Assembly: GCA_945890595.1 (NCBI GenBank)
Contig: CAMDCQ010000099.1
Span: 1 to 8,433, forward strand
Length of the DNA stretch: 8,433 nucleotides
Source of the DNA: Chitinophaga pinensis
GTDB taxonomy: Bacteria > Bacteroidota > Bacteroidia > NS11-12g > UBA9320
Direction of reading: 5' to 3'
How positions within the stretch are numbered: position 1 is the first letter of the stretch; every line of letters starts with the position of its first letter. The notes below the pieces were generated by a model. The model was not told the DNA's origin and searched no databases. It was given only the letters and a program-made list of their open reading frames with translations. Both the position numbers and the translations under genes were made by a program. Below, in pieces: positions 1-7,438 of this stretch.

Positions 1-1074
1 GATATTATTCCTGTGGTATATGAACTAGGAAGTTTGGGCGCAAGCGGCGACTTAGCTCCACTCAGTCATTTGGCGTTGCCGCTTATAGGTGAAGGAGAAA
101 TCTGGAATTATACGGCAAACCAACGTGAGAAAGCGCCATCATCTAGCCTTAGCTTAGGGCCTAAGGAAGGTCTCGCGTTGATTAACGGTACGCAGTTTAT
201 GCAAGCCTATGGATTGCAATGCTTGTTCAAAGCAAAAGATATCCTGGACCGCGCCGATGTGCATGCAGCTATGTGCTTAGATGCCTACGACGGACGCAAG
301 GAGGCTTTTTTGGCATTCAGCCATCAGATTAGACCTCATAAGGGACAATTAGCAACGGCAAAAGCGGTGCTCTCACACTTGGAAGGTAGTGCGATTCTAT
401 CACAAGAGAAAATTCATGTACAAGACCCATATAGTTTTAGATGTGTGCCACAAGTACATGGAGCAAGTAAGGATGCTTATGACCACGTTGCGGCTGTTTT
501 TGAAACAGAAATAAACTCGGTTACCGATAATCCAAATGTGTTTCCTGACGATGATTTGATACTAAGCGCAGGTAATTTTCACGGACAACCCTTGGCATTG
601 CAGTTAGATTATTTGGCAATTGCTATAGCAGAAATAGGTAGCATTGCCGAACGAAGAATTTATAGATTATTAGAAGGAAAACGAGGTTTACCTGCGTTTC
701 TTACGGCTAATCCAGGTTTAGAAAGTGGACTAATGATTGCCCAATACACCGCCGCAAGTATTGTAAGTCAAAATAAACAATTTTGTACACCCAGTAGCGT
801 AGATACGATAGAAAGTAGCAACGGACAAGAAGACCATGTAAGCATGGGTGCTAATGCAGCGACTAAATGCTTGCGTGTAATAGAAAATGTGGAGCGCATT
901 CAAGCGATTGAGCTTCTCACGGCAGCAAAAGCACTCGAATTTAGAAGGCCGTTGAAATCTTCACAGGTGATAGAAGACCTACTAGCCAGCGTTAAAGTAA
1001 TGGCAGATATAAGCGATGGGGATAAGATATGGGCAGACGAAGTAGAAAAAATACGTCTGAGTTTTAACGCGTAA
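1..1074 (+). CDS. hutH: Histidine ammonia-lyase, 5'-truncated by window edge
   Basis: The reading frame is open from base 1, so the gene begins outside the window; 357 residues are present against about 500 for the family. The enzyme removes ammonia non-oxidatively from L-histidine to give urocanate, the first step of histidine use in the cytoplasm. The Ala-Ser-Gly triad that cyclises into the MIO electrophile is at residues 14-16 of the visible part (bases 40-48), inside GSLGASGDLAPLSH. Other family positions are readable: Asn in LINGT (62), Tyr and Arg of YSFRC (144, 147), Phe of GNFHGQP (193) and Glu of GQEDHVSM (277). The QEDHVSM motif favours histidine lyase over the related tyrosine/phenylalanine lyases, where this Glu is usually absent. 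The GNFHGQP form replaces the commoner GNFHAEP, which I recall as normal for Bacteroidota HutH. No other hut gene is visible. A hairpin follows one base after the stop codon. Confidence 0.95.
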   Translation, partial: DIIPVVYELGSLGASGDLAPLSHLALPLIGEGEIWNYTANQREKAPSSSLSLGPKEGLALINGTQFMQAYGLQCLFKAKDILDRADVHAAMCLDAYDGRKEAFLAFSHQIRPHKGQLATAKAVLSHLEGSAILSQEKIHVQDPYSFRCVPQVHGASKDAYDHVAAVFETEINSVTDNPNVFPDDDLILSAGNFHGQPLALQLDYLAIAIAEIGSIAERRIYRLLEGKRGLPAFLTANPGLESGLMIAQYTAASIVSQNKQFCTPSSVDTIESSNGQEDHVSMGANAATKCLRVIENVERIQAIELLTAAKALEFRRPLKSSQVIEDLLASVKVMADISDGDKIWADEVEKIRLSFNA

Positions 1075-1075
1075 A

Positions 1076-1117
1076 GAACTAGGAGTAACCATCTTGAATA
1101 ATGGTTATTCCTAGTTC
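1076..1117. terminator. Bidirectional terminator-like hairpin between convergent genes
   Basis: Arms 1076-1092 and 1101-1117 are complementary over 17 positions with a single G-U pair and an 8-base loop. The element fills most of the 55-base gap between the hutH stop and the stop of the convergent lipoprotein gene. There is no long T run on either side (only TTTA after it on the minus strand), so termination is inferred from stem strength and position. Confidence 0.75.
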
Positions 1118-1129
1118 AATTCAACATAA

Positions 1130-1687
1130 TTATTCTATAGTAGTTATAAAGGTTACCTCTACATCCGTTTCGCCAATGTCACAATTGCCGTTTTTCTGAT
1201 TGGGTTGGTGCATTAATCGTATGGTGAGACTGGTATTTTCTACAGCTTGGGTTTTAACAGTTGCTGCCAAACCTAGATTTAGGTTGTTTGCGTCTTTGTC
1301 AAGGATGGTGATCATTAAATCTCCAGGCGTGGTATAACAAATCAAATGATCGATAGCTTCCGCCACAATTTCGGTGGTAATATCTTCAACAGGCGATTTA
1401 CTTTCATCTAAAAATCGAACGGCTAAACTATAACTAGTGTTGGCTGCAAGCACAATACTGTCTGTTATGGTAGGAGCATTTCCGCCGTCACCATCTGCAT
1501 CGGCAAATTTAAAAATACGGACATCACTCGCGTTATTCTCATTGGTAAACGTTAGTTCTAAAGTGGTAATTAATTCTTCTTCATTTGGATTAGGAGGAGT
1601 ATCCACTTGGTCTTTGCAGGCGTTAAACGTAAATGTTAAAGTTAATAGGGCGATAAGTGTTAAGGATAAGGATTTAAATTGTTTCAT
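1130..1687 (-). CDS. Small acidic lipoprotein linked to a TonB receptor
   Basis: The 185-residue product has a lipoprotein signal: a Lys-containing start, a hydrophobic stretch at about 7-21, and Cys24 in FNAC followed by KDQ. It is probably anchored in the outer membrane, facing either the periplasm or the surface. After a Pro/Asn/Glu linker (about 28-39), the rest looks like a mainly beta domain with an Asp-rich segment (FKFADADGDGGNAP, about 60-73). It ends in GETDVEVTFITTIE. This pattern (ITT-LTFT start, DxDGDG, FLDES-P-EDIT, GETDxxVTF end) matches a family I recall beside TonB receptors in flavobacteria, sometimes labelled 'type 1 periplasmic binding fold'; no biochemical function is known to me. 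Its start lies 11 bases after the stop of the receptor gene, so it is almost certainly the last gene of that operon. A metal-binding or receptor-accessory role is inference only. Confidence 0.85.
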   Translation of the reverse strand: MKQFKSLSLTLIALLTLTFTFNACKDQVDTPPNPNEEELITTLELTFTNENNASDVRIFKFADADGDGGNAPTITDSIVLAANTSYSLAVRFLDESKSPVEDITTEIVAEAIDHLICYTTPGDLMITILDKDANNLNLGLAATVKTQAVENTSLTIRLMHQPNQKNGNCDIGETDVEVTFITTIE

Positions 1688-1698
1688 GTTTTGTTGTT

Positions 1699-3951
1699 TT
1701 AAAAGGTGTAATTAAGGATTAAAAAAATACTAATTCCAACGTCATCAGCATAATATCTGTATCTGTTCATATAGTCTCGGTAGGAAGTGTTTAAAATATT
1801 GTTAACTCCAATGCTAACATGCAATCGAGTGTCTTGGTATTGGCCACCTAATTCAGTGTTCAGTAGGGTATACGCAGCGGGACTGTCCGTAAAATCTTCG
1901 TTTGTCTCCATTCTATTTTGCTTGGCAGTATAACTAGAACTTACAGTCCAATAGGCATTTTTCAAGCTTAACCCATCGAAAGTGTATTTTAGTTTACCCG
2001 TGGTACGTTGAGCAGGTATGCCATATATAAACGTTTGATTTCGATGGTCTTTAACCAAAAGTAAGGCTCCATCTAGTTCAGTGGTCCAGTGCGTTGCTAG
2101 TTGGTATTTAATGGTAATGTCTGTGCCAACGTATGATGCATCGGTTTGTACGTAGTTAAAAACAGGAAAGGCTCCGCGAATACTCAGTTGCGTTTCTCCG
2201 CTTGGTTTTAAGTAGATGTAATTATTAAAATAGTGCAGGTAGGGCTCTACTTGAAAACGTAAGTTATTGTGATTGTAATTTAGAGCGGCATTAAGAGAGT
2301 ATGCTCTTTCTTGCTTGAGTTGTAAATCTCCAAATTCTAAAGAAGCCGAGCCGTGATGTAATCCATTGCTAAAGAGTTCATTAATATCTGGACTTCTAAA
2401 CCGGGTGGCGGCAGATAGATGAATTCTAACATCTTGATGTATTCTTCTCCAGCCACTTACGTTTGCCGATAGGCCACTAAACTCAAATTGGTCGGTCTTC
2501 AGTATATCTTTTTCGTAGTGGTAAGACGTGGTATGCTGAACGTCATAACGAAGCCCCGCTTCAACAAGATAGGCGTCTCGTTCGAGTGTGGCGATGGCAA
2601 ATAAACCAGCTTTGTAGCGAAGATAGTTAGGTATAAAGTACCTTCCTTTAAACGTGTTTTGCTGCCATTCACCCATTGCGCCATATTGCCATCTAATATC
2701 TTCTAAGTGATTATCTATGGATAGGTGCAGCTGTTGCGTCCATAAATTAAGATCTAATGCTGCATTTAAATCGCCATTGTGATTGTCAAACTCTTGCCGA
2801 TGATTGTTCTGGATGGTGTAGGTACTGGAAACGAGCCCGAGCTTATCTGACTTGTTTTCCCACTTTATTTTTCCGGTATAATGCTGTATACGTTGGCTTG
2901 GCGCTAGTATGTTATAACTAAATGGTAGGTTTATTAATGGAGTGTCACTCGATAATGCTCGGTTTAAATCGGTGAGGTTGCCAATGTGAGAAGCTGCTAA
3001 AATGCCTAATCGTTGTACAAATGCAGATGATGTAAATGAAAAATCGCTGTTCCCTTTTTTAAGAAGGCCGTAATAGGATCCGCTGAGTTGTTCAAAACCA
3101 GTGTTACTTAAAGTATAGGAAGCGGCTTGTGCGTCACCGTTTCGTTTTACGTTAAATACCGCGCGTTGGCCTAGTCTACTTTTTGGCTTATAGCGTTCTA
3201 GTTTTAAACCTATTAAACCGCCTTTAGGATTGGTCTCTCCTTTGGCAAGTAATGCTATTTCAGCATAACTGGTGTCCCTGAAACTTGGGGGTAATATGCG
3301 AATTACACCGCCCATGGCATCGCCACCATAGCGCAACGTTGATGCACCTTTTATAATTTCAATACTCCCAGCGCTTAACGGATCTATTTCAGGAGCGTGC
3401 TCACTGCCCCATTGTTGTCCTTCTTGCTTGCTCTCATCGTTTAATACCGAGATGCGATTACTATGCATACCATTAATAATGGGCTTGGCAATAGTGCTAC
3501 CCGTTCTCAAAAAAGAGATACCATTGGTGTTAATAAGCGCATCACTTAAACTTACGGCTGCAAGCTGCTCCAGCTTTTTACTGCTAATGGTTTGTATAAG
3601 CCTAGCATCTGGCTCTCGAGAATTATGCGCATAGGTTATAATTTCTTCAAAAGCATGGAGATGGTGTGGCAGAAAGATGGTTATAAACGTATCCTTGACT
3701 AAAAAAAGACGCAGAGCCAATGGGTCACATCCTATATGTGTAATAGTAAGGGTATAGCTACCTGCAGTAAGCTGTGGGATTGAAAAATTTCCATTTGCAT
3801 CGGCAATAACCTTATATGCCCCCAGCGTCATAAACGCATTGTTCAATGGTTTTTGTGTAGCGCTGTCAAGCACTACCCCAGAAAGTTTAATTTGCGATAG
3901 CGCAAATTCGCTGAAGCTACATAGCATCAGCACAGCGAATATTTTTCGCAT
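1699..3951 (-). CDS. TonB-dependent outer-membrane receptor, ZnuD-like (predicted metal uptake)
   Basis: This is a complete 750-residue receptor with a signal peptide (about 1-20, ending ALSQ). A carboxypeptidase-regulatory-like beta domain follows (about 21-95), then a plug (about 115-222) and a beta barrel that ends in Phe (ILNYTF), as expected for BAM substrates. It should import a ligand across the outer membrane using TonB/ExbBD energy. Plug motifs QQWGSEHAPEIDP (179-191) and IKGASTLRYGGDAMGGVI (200-217) are typical of a Bacteroidota receptor group resembling the zinc receptor ZnuD. So are the barrel segments NELFSNGLHHGSASLEFGD (524-542) and YRDYMNRYRYYADDVG (724-739). A His cluster (PHHLHAFEE, 95-103) separates the N-terminal domain from the plug, and another HH lies in the barrel motif. 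No SusD-like partner is present. It sits 58 bases after a His/Cys-rich small gene and 11 bases before a lipoprotein gene, supporting co-transcription. Zinc is the favoured substrate, with copper or another metal possible; receptor function is much surer than substrate. Confidence 0.92.
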   Translation of the reverse strand: MRKIFAVLMLCSFSEFALSQIKLSGVVLDSATQKPLNNAFMTLGAYKVIADANGNFSIPQLTAGSYTLTITHIGCDPLALRLFLVKDTFITIFLPHHLHAFEEIITYAHNSREPDARLIQTISSKKLEQLAAVSLSDALINTNGISFLRTGSTIAKPIINGMHSNRISVLNDESKQEGQQWGSEHAPEIDPLSAGSIEIIKGASTLRYGGDAMGGVIRILPPSFRDTSYAEIALLAKGETNPKGGLIGLKLERYKPKSRLGQRAVFNVKRNGDAQAASYTLSNTGFEQLSGSYYGLLKKGNSDFSFTSSAFVQRLGILAASHIGNLTDLNRALSSDTPLINLPFSYNILAPSQRIQHYTGKIKWENKSDKLGLVSSTYTIQNNHRQEFDNHNGDLNAALDLNLWTQQLHLSIDNHLEDIRWQYGAMGEWQQNTFKGRYFIPNYLRYKAGLFAIATLERDAYLVEAGLRYDVQHTTSYHYEKDILKTDQFEFSGLSANVSGWRRIHQDVRIHLSAATRFRSPDINELFSNGLHHGSASLEFGDLQLKQERAYSLNAALNYNHNNLRFQVEPYLHYFNNYIYLKPSGETQLSIRGAFPVFNYVQTDASYVGTDITIKYQLATHWTTELDGALLLVKDHRNQTFIYGIPAQRTTGKLKYTFDGLSLKNAYWTVSSSYTAKQNRMETNEDFTDSPAAYTLLNTELGGQYQDTRLHVSIGVNNILNTSYRDYMNRYRYYADDVGISIFLILNYTF

Positions 3952-4009
3952 ATTTTTTTGATTAATTAAATTGATGAAACTTTAGTAAAAGACGAAACGA
4001 AGATGTCGA

Positions 4010-4321
4010 TTAGACTAAAGGGGGAGCTCTGCTGGCTCTATGAAGCACAATACGTGAAGATACTGCCTCACTTAAAAGTGAATGCAGTTCAATATTCCAA
4101 GATATAGTTGAACTAGCATAGCATGAAGGGGTAGCCATTGCGGGGTAAAACACCACATCGCAAAGAGCACAATGATGATGTCCAGATTCTTCACAGAAGT
4201 GCGCGCTTCCTTCATCACAATGAAGCTGTTCGTGCTGCAAATTATGCAGGATAGAGGTACTTCCTGCAAATGCAAAAATGACTATCAGTAGTATGGAAAC
4301 GAACTGTTTCAATGTTTGCAA
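4010..4321 (-). CDS. Small secreted His/Cys-rich protein, first gene of the receptor operon
   Basis: The product is about 100 residues. It begins with a membrane-export helix (VSILLIVIFAFAGSTS, about 8-23). A compact metal-ligand-like block at about 26-55 follows, with His at 26, 30, 34, 41, 48, 49 and 50 and Cys at 35, 43, 51 and 54 (HCDEGSAHFC, then HHHCALCD). The remaining 48 residues are plain, with one further Cys at 67. I know no characterised homologue; short His/Cys proteins of this look occur upstream of TonB receptors in Bacteroidota, and the proteobacterial DUF2946 family is a loose analogue. A periplasmic metal-binding role is inferred. No ATG is available: the frame offers TTG at 4321 or TTG at 4312, after an in-frame stop at 4337-4339. 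The second would give an N-terminus MKQFVSILL, which looks more natural, and the first overlaps a promoter-like TATATTTG. The overlapping -1 frame reading (4072-4275) has no such composition and is a shadow. Confidence 0.75.
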   Translation of the reverse strand: MQTLKQFVSILLIVIFAFAGSTSILHNLQHEQLHCDEGSAHFCEESGHHHCALCDVVFYPAMATPSCYASSTISWNIELHSLLSEAVSSRIVLHRASRAPPLV

Positions 4322-4326
4322 ATATA
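4319..4326 (-). promoter_or_regulatory. Possible Bacteroidota -7 element (TATATTTG)
   Basis: Read on the minus strand, TATATTTG matches the TAnnTTTG consensus exactly. No TTG-type -33 element occurs at the usual 19-21 base spacing. If it is active, transcription would begin close to the TTG at 4312, making the small His/Cys-rich gene almost leaderless. A chance match in AT-rich DNA is quite possible. Confidence 0.35.
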
Positions 4327-4366
4327 GAGGTTCGAGTTAGAACGCAGTCATTACTCCCATCAAAAT

Positions 4367-4444
4367 TTAATGCATTCGATTTCCTTGAGCAAAGGCAATG
4401 GAAACAATAGCTAGGAATAGAAGATGTAGAATATGTTTTTTCAT
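4367..4444 (-). CDS. 25-codon ORF consisting almost only of a Sec signal peptide
   Basis: On the minus strand an ATG at 4442-4444 opens a 25-residue frame that starts MKKHILHLLFLAIVSIAFAQ and stops at TAA (4367-4369) after five more residues (GNRMH). It has a basic start, a hydrophobic core and an AFA-Q cleavage site, the standard form of a Bacteroidota type I signal peptide, but there is no mature domain. The start is preceded by an A-rich stretch, normal for this phylum. It lies in the same frame as the downstream His/Cys-rich gene, separated by two in-frame TAA stops (4367-4369 and 4337-4339), and that gene has its own export helix. It may be the stub of a deleted secreted-protein gene, a leader peptide, or a tiny secreted or membrane peptide. 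Translation is unproven. Confidence 0.5.
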   Translation of the reverse strand: MKKHILHLLFLAIVSIAFAQGNRMH

Positions 4445-4530
4445 TATTTTAAACCATTAAAGAATAGTTTTTTACACCTTAACGTCAGAGAAAAAGAAGT
4501 ATACAATCAAAATAGAATTCAATTCAAGAT

Positions 4531-4538
4531 TACATTTG
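4531..4538 (+). promoter_or_regulatory. Promoter -7 element (TACATTTG) for the 939-residue outer-membrane protein gene
   Basis: TACATTTG matches the Bacteroidota TAnnTTTG consensus exactly and lies 16 bases before the ATG at 4555, predicting a leader of roughly a dozen bases. No clear TTG -33 element is visible at 19-21 bases upstream. The 233-base gap 4322-4554 otherwise holds the minus-strand signal-peptide ORF and AT-rich DNA; I saw no convincing Fur- or Zur-type palindrome in it. Confidence 0.55.
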
Positions 4539-4554
4539 CCATCTCAATAGTAAA

Positions 4555-7374
4555 ATGAAGATAATAACGACCATCCTTATAGCCTTTATCTATATAAATT
4601 CATCTGCACAAACAACGTATCCTATTAGTGGAACACTCAAGCACAAAGAAACCAAACAGCCTATTATTGGAGCGACCGTTTTTGTAGTGGCACCTGATAG
4701 CACATTGGCAGGTGGGGCTGTTTCCGACGGGCAAGGAAAATTCACCTTGAATTTAAAACCCGGAGAATACACAATTAAGATTAATTATTTAGGAATGATA
4801 CCATACGTTGAGCCAATTAGAGTTTGGCGCGATGATTATTTGGGCACTCTATTGTTAAGTGAAAATACGGAACAGCTGAAAGGTATAGAGGTTAAAGGGC
4901 AGGCATTGAAAGCTACGGTAAGTGGGGATACCACCTCTTTTAATGCCCAAGCCTACAAAACAACCCAAAATGCAAATGCAGGAGACCTTATTGAGAAAAT
5001 GCCTGGAGTACAAAATACCAATGGCGAGCTTAAGGCGCAAGGTGAAAAAGTACAGCAAGTGTTGGTAGATGGTAAACAGTTTTTTGGGCAAGATCCGAAA
5101 ACTGCATTGGCAACATTACCTGCAGAAGTAGTGGACAAAATTCAAATATTCGACGATCAGAGTGAGCAAAGTAAAGCAAGTGGCGTAGATGACGGAACAC
5201 GTATAAAAACCATCAATATTGTTACCAAAATAAACATGCGGAACGGTGAGTTTGGAAGAACGTATGCGGGAGCAGGATCGGATGGCAGATACAGCGCAGG
5301 TGCTAATGTAAACATGTTTAGAGGCGACAGAAGATTATCGCTTTTGGGGCAGGTCAATAATATCAATCAACAAAACTTTAGTACTGAAGATTTACTTGGG
5401 GTAATTGGAGATAACAGTGGTGAGGGAGGTGGCCGTGGTGGAAGAGGTCCAGGCGGAGGCGGAAGGCCATCGTCTATGAGTGGATTCTCTGCTGGTGGCA
5501 GTGAAAATGATTTTCAGGTAAGTGCATCCAACGGAATCACAAAAACCTTAGCTGGTGGGGCAAATTATCAAGATAAATGGGGTAGTAAGGTTGATGTAAG
5601 TGGGAGCTATTTCATAAATAGAGGTGATAATAATGCGATTAAAAATACGTACCAATTATATTACCTAAACGAAGCAAATGGTCAACAATACAAAGAGCAA
5701 GATACAACCAATAGTATAAATGTAAATCATAAACTGAATGCAAAAATCGTCTACAAGGTGAATCCCAAAATGTCGTTTTTTTACGTGCCTAGCATCAGTG
5801 TTCAACAAAATAATGGCGCTAGCTTATTAGCCAGCAATACATCAAAAGAAGCCGCACTAATCAATCAATTGGCTCAAAATTTTGGTAGCGACCTAAATGC
5901 GCTCAAAATGAGCAATGATTTAATGTTTCGATTTAACGGAGAAAAAAGGGGACGTAGTTTGTTTTTACAGGCTAAAAATGACGTAGATAATACATCTGGG
6001 CTGAATAGTTTAAATTCTAATAATACGATTACAACGCCAGAAATAAACCAAGAAGGAGATTTAACGGAAACCACTAATGGGTGGACTGCGCAAGCCATGT
6101 ATAGCGAACCTATCAAAGATAAAGGCTTAGGCGCATTTGTAAGCTATACGTTTGAAAATAGCCAAGCAAATACCCATAAGCAAATTATGAGTGGGATTAC
6201 ACCGATTTCAACGGGCTTTTTGGACACGAGCTTGTCCTCTCGTTATAACAATGACTGGAACACTCATTCTGCAGATTTGGGTATGCGCAAGTTTGATAGA
6301 AATGGAGGCTTTGTGGTCCGAATAAAGTTTGAACAAGCATTGCTTAGCAATATGCAAACACTGCCAATGGACGAAAATATTAACAAAACATTTCAAAATA
6401 TTTTACCATTTGCCATGTACAGAAGGCAGTTGAAGAATAATGCAAATTGGAACGCGATGTACAGAGCATATACGACAAAGCCGCAAGCAAGTCAATTAAC
6501 CAATGTTTTAGATAACAGTAATCCATTGCAACTTAAAACAGGTAATGCTCAACTAACGCAACAATACGGCCATTGGTTTAGGGCTAAGTACAACCAAACC
6601 AATACCGAAAAAAATTCGGTATTTTATGCCATGATTAGTGGTGGATTGAGTTCTAATTACATCACACAAAGTACCCTTACAGCGCGTAGCGATACTACAC
6701 TTAACGGCATACCCCTAACTGCAGGGACACAACTTAATATGCCTGTAAATGCAGACGGACAGTATAACGCAAATGGATTAGTGAGTTATGGATTTCCCCT
6801 AAAAAGGATAAAGAGTAACTTGAATATTAATGTTTCGGGAGGTGTTACCAACGTGCCGTCGGTTATTAATTACAGCACTACCCAAACGTTAACTCAAAAT
6901 TATGGTTTTGGTTTAGTGCTTAGCAGCAACATTAGCGATAAGATTGATTTTACGGTATCTACAGAATCTAACTATAATTTAGCAAGCAATTCCTTGAATC
7001 AGGCACTAAACAATCAATACCTCATCCAGACAACCAAAGTAAAATACGATTGGATTATGGCAAAGGGGATTACCTTCCGTACCCAACTTCAACATCAAGA
7101 ATACTTCGGGTTAAGTTCAGTGCTTAATAACAGGGTGCTTCTTTGGACCGCGGGTGTGGGTAAACAAGTGTTTAAAAACAAAATGGGTGAAGTTCAACTC
7201 AGCATGTATGATATTCTAGGTCAAAATAATAACGTCGCGCAAAATTTTTATGGGAGTTATTACGAAGAGACCAATAGCAATGTGCTTACCAGATACATTA
7301 TGCTTTCCTTTTCATACAATATCCGAAAATTCAGAGAGAGTAAAGAGGCTTCCGAGGAACCAATAAGAAGATAA
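4555..7374 (+). CDS. Outer-membrane beta-barrel protein, TonB-receptor-like, with N-terminal CarboxypepD_reg-like domain
   Basis: This is a complete 939-residue protein. A signal peptide (about 1-19, ending SSAQ) is followed by a carboxypeptidase-regulatory-like beta sandwich (about 22-105; PISGTLKHKETKQPIIGATVFV and a GKFTLNLKPGEYTIKINYLG core). A plug-like region (about 125-225) contains the family motifs LIEKMPGVQ, VLVDGKQFFGQDP and LPAEVVDKIQIFDDQSEQS. A long barrel region then runs to the end, as in the 'outer membrane beta-barrel family' of Bacteroidota. A Gly/Arg-rich stretch at about 290-307 (GEGGGRGGRGPGGGGRPS) interrupts the early barrel and is probably a flexible surface or periplasmic loop. 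The last strand reads YIMLSFSYNIRKF, followed by a charged tail. The substrate is unknown. Relatives may be true TonB-dependent importers or passive barrels; no TonB-box could be assigned with confidence. The gene stands alone, diverges from the metal-receptor operon, has its own promoter element, and no SusD-like or other partner is adjacent. Confidence 0.9.
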   Translation: MKIITTILIAFIYINSSAQTTYPISGTLKHKETKQPIIGATVFVVAPDSTLAGGAVSDGQGKFTLNLKPGEYTIKINYLGMIPYVEPIRVWRDDYLGTLLLSENTEQLKGIEVKGQALKATVSGDTTSFNAQAYKTTQNANAGDLIEKMPGVQNTNGELKAQGEKVQQVLVDGKQFFGQDPKTALATLPAEVVDKIQIFDDQSEQSKASGVDDGTRIKTINIVTKINMRNGEFGRTYAGAGSDGRYSAGANVNMFRGDRRLSLLGQVNNINQQNFSTEDLLGVIGDNSGEGGGRGGRGPGGGGRPSSMSGFSAGGSENDFQVSASNGITKTLAGGANYQDKWGSKVDVSGSYFINRGDNNAIKNTYQLYYLNEANGQQYKEQDTTNSINVNHKLNAKIVYKVNPKMSFFYVPSISVQQNNGASLLASNTSKEAALINQLAQNFGSDLNALKMSNDLMFRFNGEKRGRSLFLQAKNDVDNTSGLNSLNSNNTITTPEINQEGDLTETTNGWTAQAMYSEPIKDKGLGAFVSYTFENSQANTHKQIMSGITPISTGFLDTSLSSRYNNDWNTHSADLGMRKFDRNGGFVVRIKFEQALLSNMQTLPMDENINKTFQNILPFAMYRRQLKNNANWNAMYRAYTTKPQASQLTNVLDNSNPLQLKTGNAQLTQQYGHWFRAKYNQTNTEKNSVFYAMISGGLSSNYITQSTLTARSDTTLNGIPLTAGTQLNMPVNADGQYNANGLVSYGFPLKRIKSNLNINVSGGVTNVPSVINYSTTQTLTQNYGFGLVLSSNISDKIDFTVSTESNYNLASNSLNQALNNQYLIQTTKVKYDWIMAKGITFRTQLQHQEYFGLSSVLNNRVLLWTAGVGKQVFKNKMGEVQLSMYDILGQNNNVAQNFYGSYYEETNSNVLTRYIMLSFSYNIRKFRESKEASEEPIRR

Positions 7375-7438
7375 AATCAACTAGCAGGATGAGGCAGTTG
7401 TGAACCAACTCCATAATTGTTGAATGGAGTATTAACAC

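Noticed and set aside
1..1074. Tyrosine ammonia-lyase, as in pigment or aryl-polyene pathways
   Set aside because: The GQEDHVSM and CTPSSVDTIESS segments fit histidine lyase; tyrosine lyases of this phylum carry NQDIVS-type sequence there. The missing N-terminus leaves slight doubt.
1437..1715. 92-residue plus-strand ORF opposite the lipoprotein gene
   Set aside because: It is antisense to a clear lipoprotein gene and shows no family resemblance.
4072..4275. 67-residue minus-strand ORF with an ATG start overlapping the His/Cys-rich gene
   Set aside because: It is a different frame of the same strand; the 4010-4321 frame gives a coherent export helix and ordered His/Cys block, while this one lacks a recognisable pattern.
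4498..4520. Short palindromes GTATAC and GAATTC before the 939-residue barrel gene as operators
   Set aside because: Six-base palindromes are expected by chance in AT-rich DNA and do not match a known Fur or Zur site.
4590..6396. Several minus-strand ORFs of 60-80 codons opposite the 939-residue barrel gene
   Set aside because: All lie within a complete, well-supported coding region and show no domain features.
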